A stretch of DNA of 5,952 bases from Pseudomonadota bacterium (GTDB taxonomy: Bacteria; Pseudomonadota; Gammaproteobacteria; Steroidobacterales; Steroidobacteraceae), in assembly GCA_021817875.1 (NCBI GenBank), contig JAKAFQ010000283.1, forward strand, positions 1-5,952, written 5' to 3'. Made by a program: the position numbers and the translations under genes. Under the pieces are notes generated by a model. It had not been told where the DNA came from. It saw only the letters and a program-made list of their open reading frames with translations, and searched no databases. Positions within the stretch are counted from its first letter, which is position 1. Each line of letters starts with the position of its first letter. Below are positions 5,623 to 5,952 of this stretch, piece by piece.

Positions 5623-5660
5623 ACTGCGATGAACTTGCCCCGTGGCAACAACAAAAAAAG

Positions 5661-5844
5661 GGGGAGGAAACGCCCGAATGCGCCCCCGCCCCGATCCGTA
5701 CCGCTCAGGCCGAGAGAACGCCAGCCGCCACCCCCCGGCGCCGCCCGTCCATCGCCTCCAAATCTCCTGCCGCATCCGATAGTGGTTTACCTGAACCCCT
5801 TTTGACTGATATCCATGAGTCAATCCGAGCAGGGAGACGCCGCG
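5661..5844. other. GC- and C-rich spacer between oriT and the exported-protein gene
   Basis: With the oriT part this completes a 351-base stretch without a supported gene. It has a purine run GGGGAGGAAA (5661-5670) followed by strongly C-rich plus-strand DNA to about 5765. A weak promoter candidate for the next gene is TTTACC (5786-5791) with TGATAT (5807-5812), but the 15-base spacing is short. An open frame here would encode a Pro/Arg-rich peptide and looks like a base-composition artefact. Confidence 0.4.
5831..5836 (+). promoter_or_regulatory. Ribosome binding site of the partial exported-protein gene
   Basis: AGGGAG lies eight bases before the ATG at 5845. It favours this start over the in-frame ATG at 5815, which has no such site and would add ten polar residues before the signal sequence. 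Confidence 0.55.
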
Positions 5845-5952
5845 ATGAATATCACGATAATTGCGCGATGGAGCCTGCTGATCGGCCTGATCGGCATCGC
5901 TTCGGTCGTCACCGTCCGAGCAACCAGCACAACCTATGTCTACGCGCCGCTG
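5845..5952 (+). CDS. N-terminal part of an exported or membrane-anchored protein, unidentified
   Basis: Thirty-six codons are visible before the window ends in frame. The peptide begins MNITIIAR, continues with a hydrophobic stretch WSLLIGLIGIASVVTV (9-24) and then RATSTTYVYAPL. This fits a Sec signal peptide: one positive residue, a 16-residue hydrophobic core, and V-R-A before T as a possible signal peptidase I site after A26. A single N-terminal membrane anchor is the alternative. The ATG at 5845 has a good ribosome site; an in-frame ATG at 5815 would be a longer start. It diverges from mobC across oriT, where conjugation elements often carry transfer or secretion genes, but the visible residues identify no family and no function is assigned. 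Confidence 0.6.
   Translation, partial: MNITIIARWSLLIGLIGIASVVTVRATSTTYVYAPL

Larger units (their letters stand above)
5494..5660 (+). other. Candidate origin of transfer (oriT)
   Basis: This is the region upstream of mobC and the relaxase gene, where relaxases of this type commonly have their oriT. It contains the nic-like sequence TATCCTGC (5527-5534) and inverted repeats on both sides of it (5495-5515; ATTCGC 5535-5540 with GCGAAT 5551-5556). Further pairs are TTGGC/GCCAA (5564-5578) and TTGCC/GGCAA (5635-5648). A phased GTGCTG cluster (5583-5622) and an A-tract (5652-5658) complete it. The right boundary is uncertain. Repeats, AT-rich patches and a possible bend are typical of oriT regions. 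The assignment combines sequence, position and relaxase family. Confidence 0.72.

Noticed and set aside
5635..5658. TTGCC/GGCAA hairpin followed by an A-run as a terminator
   Set aside because: The run is A on the plus strand and lies 5' of the stem as T on the minus strand, so neither direction has a stem followed by a U-tract.
5599..5805. Plus-strand open frame encoding a 68-residue Pro/Arg-rich peptide
   Set aside because: It starts at a GTG without a ribosome site, lies over the repeat cluster, has a composition dictated by C-rich DNA, and shows no motif.
5494..5823. Upstream extension of the mobC reading frame by 110 residues
   Set aside because: The extension crosses the candidate nic site and repeats, looks compositionally random, and the internal ATG at 5493 begins exactly before the first RHH strand.

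Overview
The window looks like accessory, mobile DNA from a moderately GC-rich proteobacterium (about 60% G+C by eye). That assignment rests on the relaxase and MobC types, the use of a GTG start, and family resemblance. No RNA gene, insertion sequence, CRISPR array or housekeeping gene is visible.

Left part (44-3140, minus strand): two genes that look like anti-invader functions. The upstream gene encodes a 641-residue protein with an N-terminal PD-(D/E)XK-type nuclease and a superfamily-1-like ATPase/helicase of the DUF2075 (Schlafen group 3-like) type. The downstream gene encodes a 333-residue EVE-like plus HNH endonuclease, the architecture of modification-dependent restriction enzymes. 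The 169-base gap between them holds three inverted repeats, one lying across the stop codon of the upstream gene.

Middle (3141-3977): a 319-base divergent control region, then a small plus-strand ribbon-helix-helix protein (3460-3720). It resembles antitoxins normally paired with PIN-domain toxins, but no toxin follows. It is an orphan that may instead regulate the nuclease-helicase promoter it faces.

Right part (3978-5952): a mobilization module. A two-RHH MobC-like accessory protein (4942-5493) overlaps the start of a VirD2/MOBP-type HUH relaxase (3978-4958), both on the minus strand. Upstream of mobC is a 351-base non-coding region with a clear candidate oriT: the ten bases CCTATCCTGC at 5525-5534 match what I recall of the RP4 (IncP) nic region. 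Inverted repeats and a helically phased repeat cluster surround it. With the nick placed as in RP4, the right side would enter a recipient first and the mobilization genes last, the usual arrangement. A plus-strand gene for a probable exported protein begins at 5845 and runs off the window.

Taken together, this is a plasmid or integrative element whose relaxosome genes sit next to a cargo block that probably defends the element or its host against foreign DNA. The oriT call is the firmest new inference. The idea that the two nucleases form one system under control of the RHH protein is a hypothesis.
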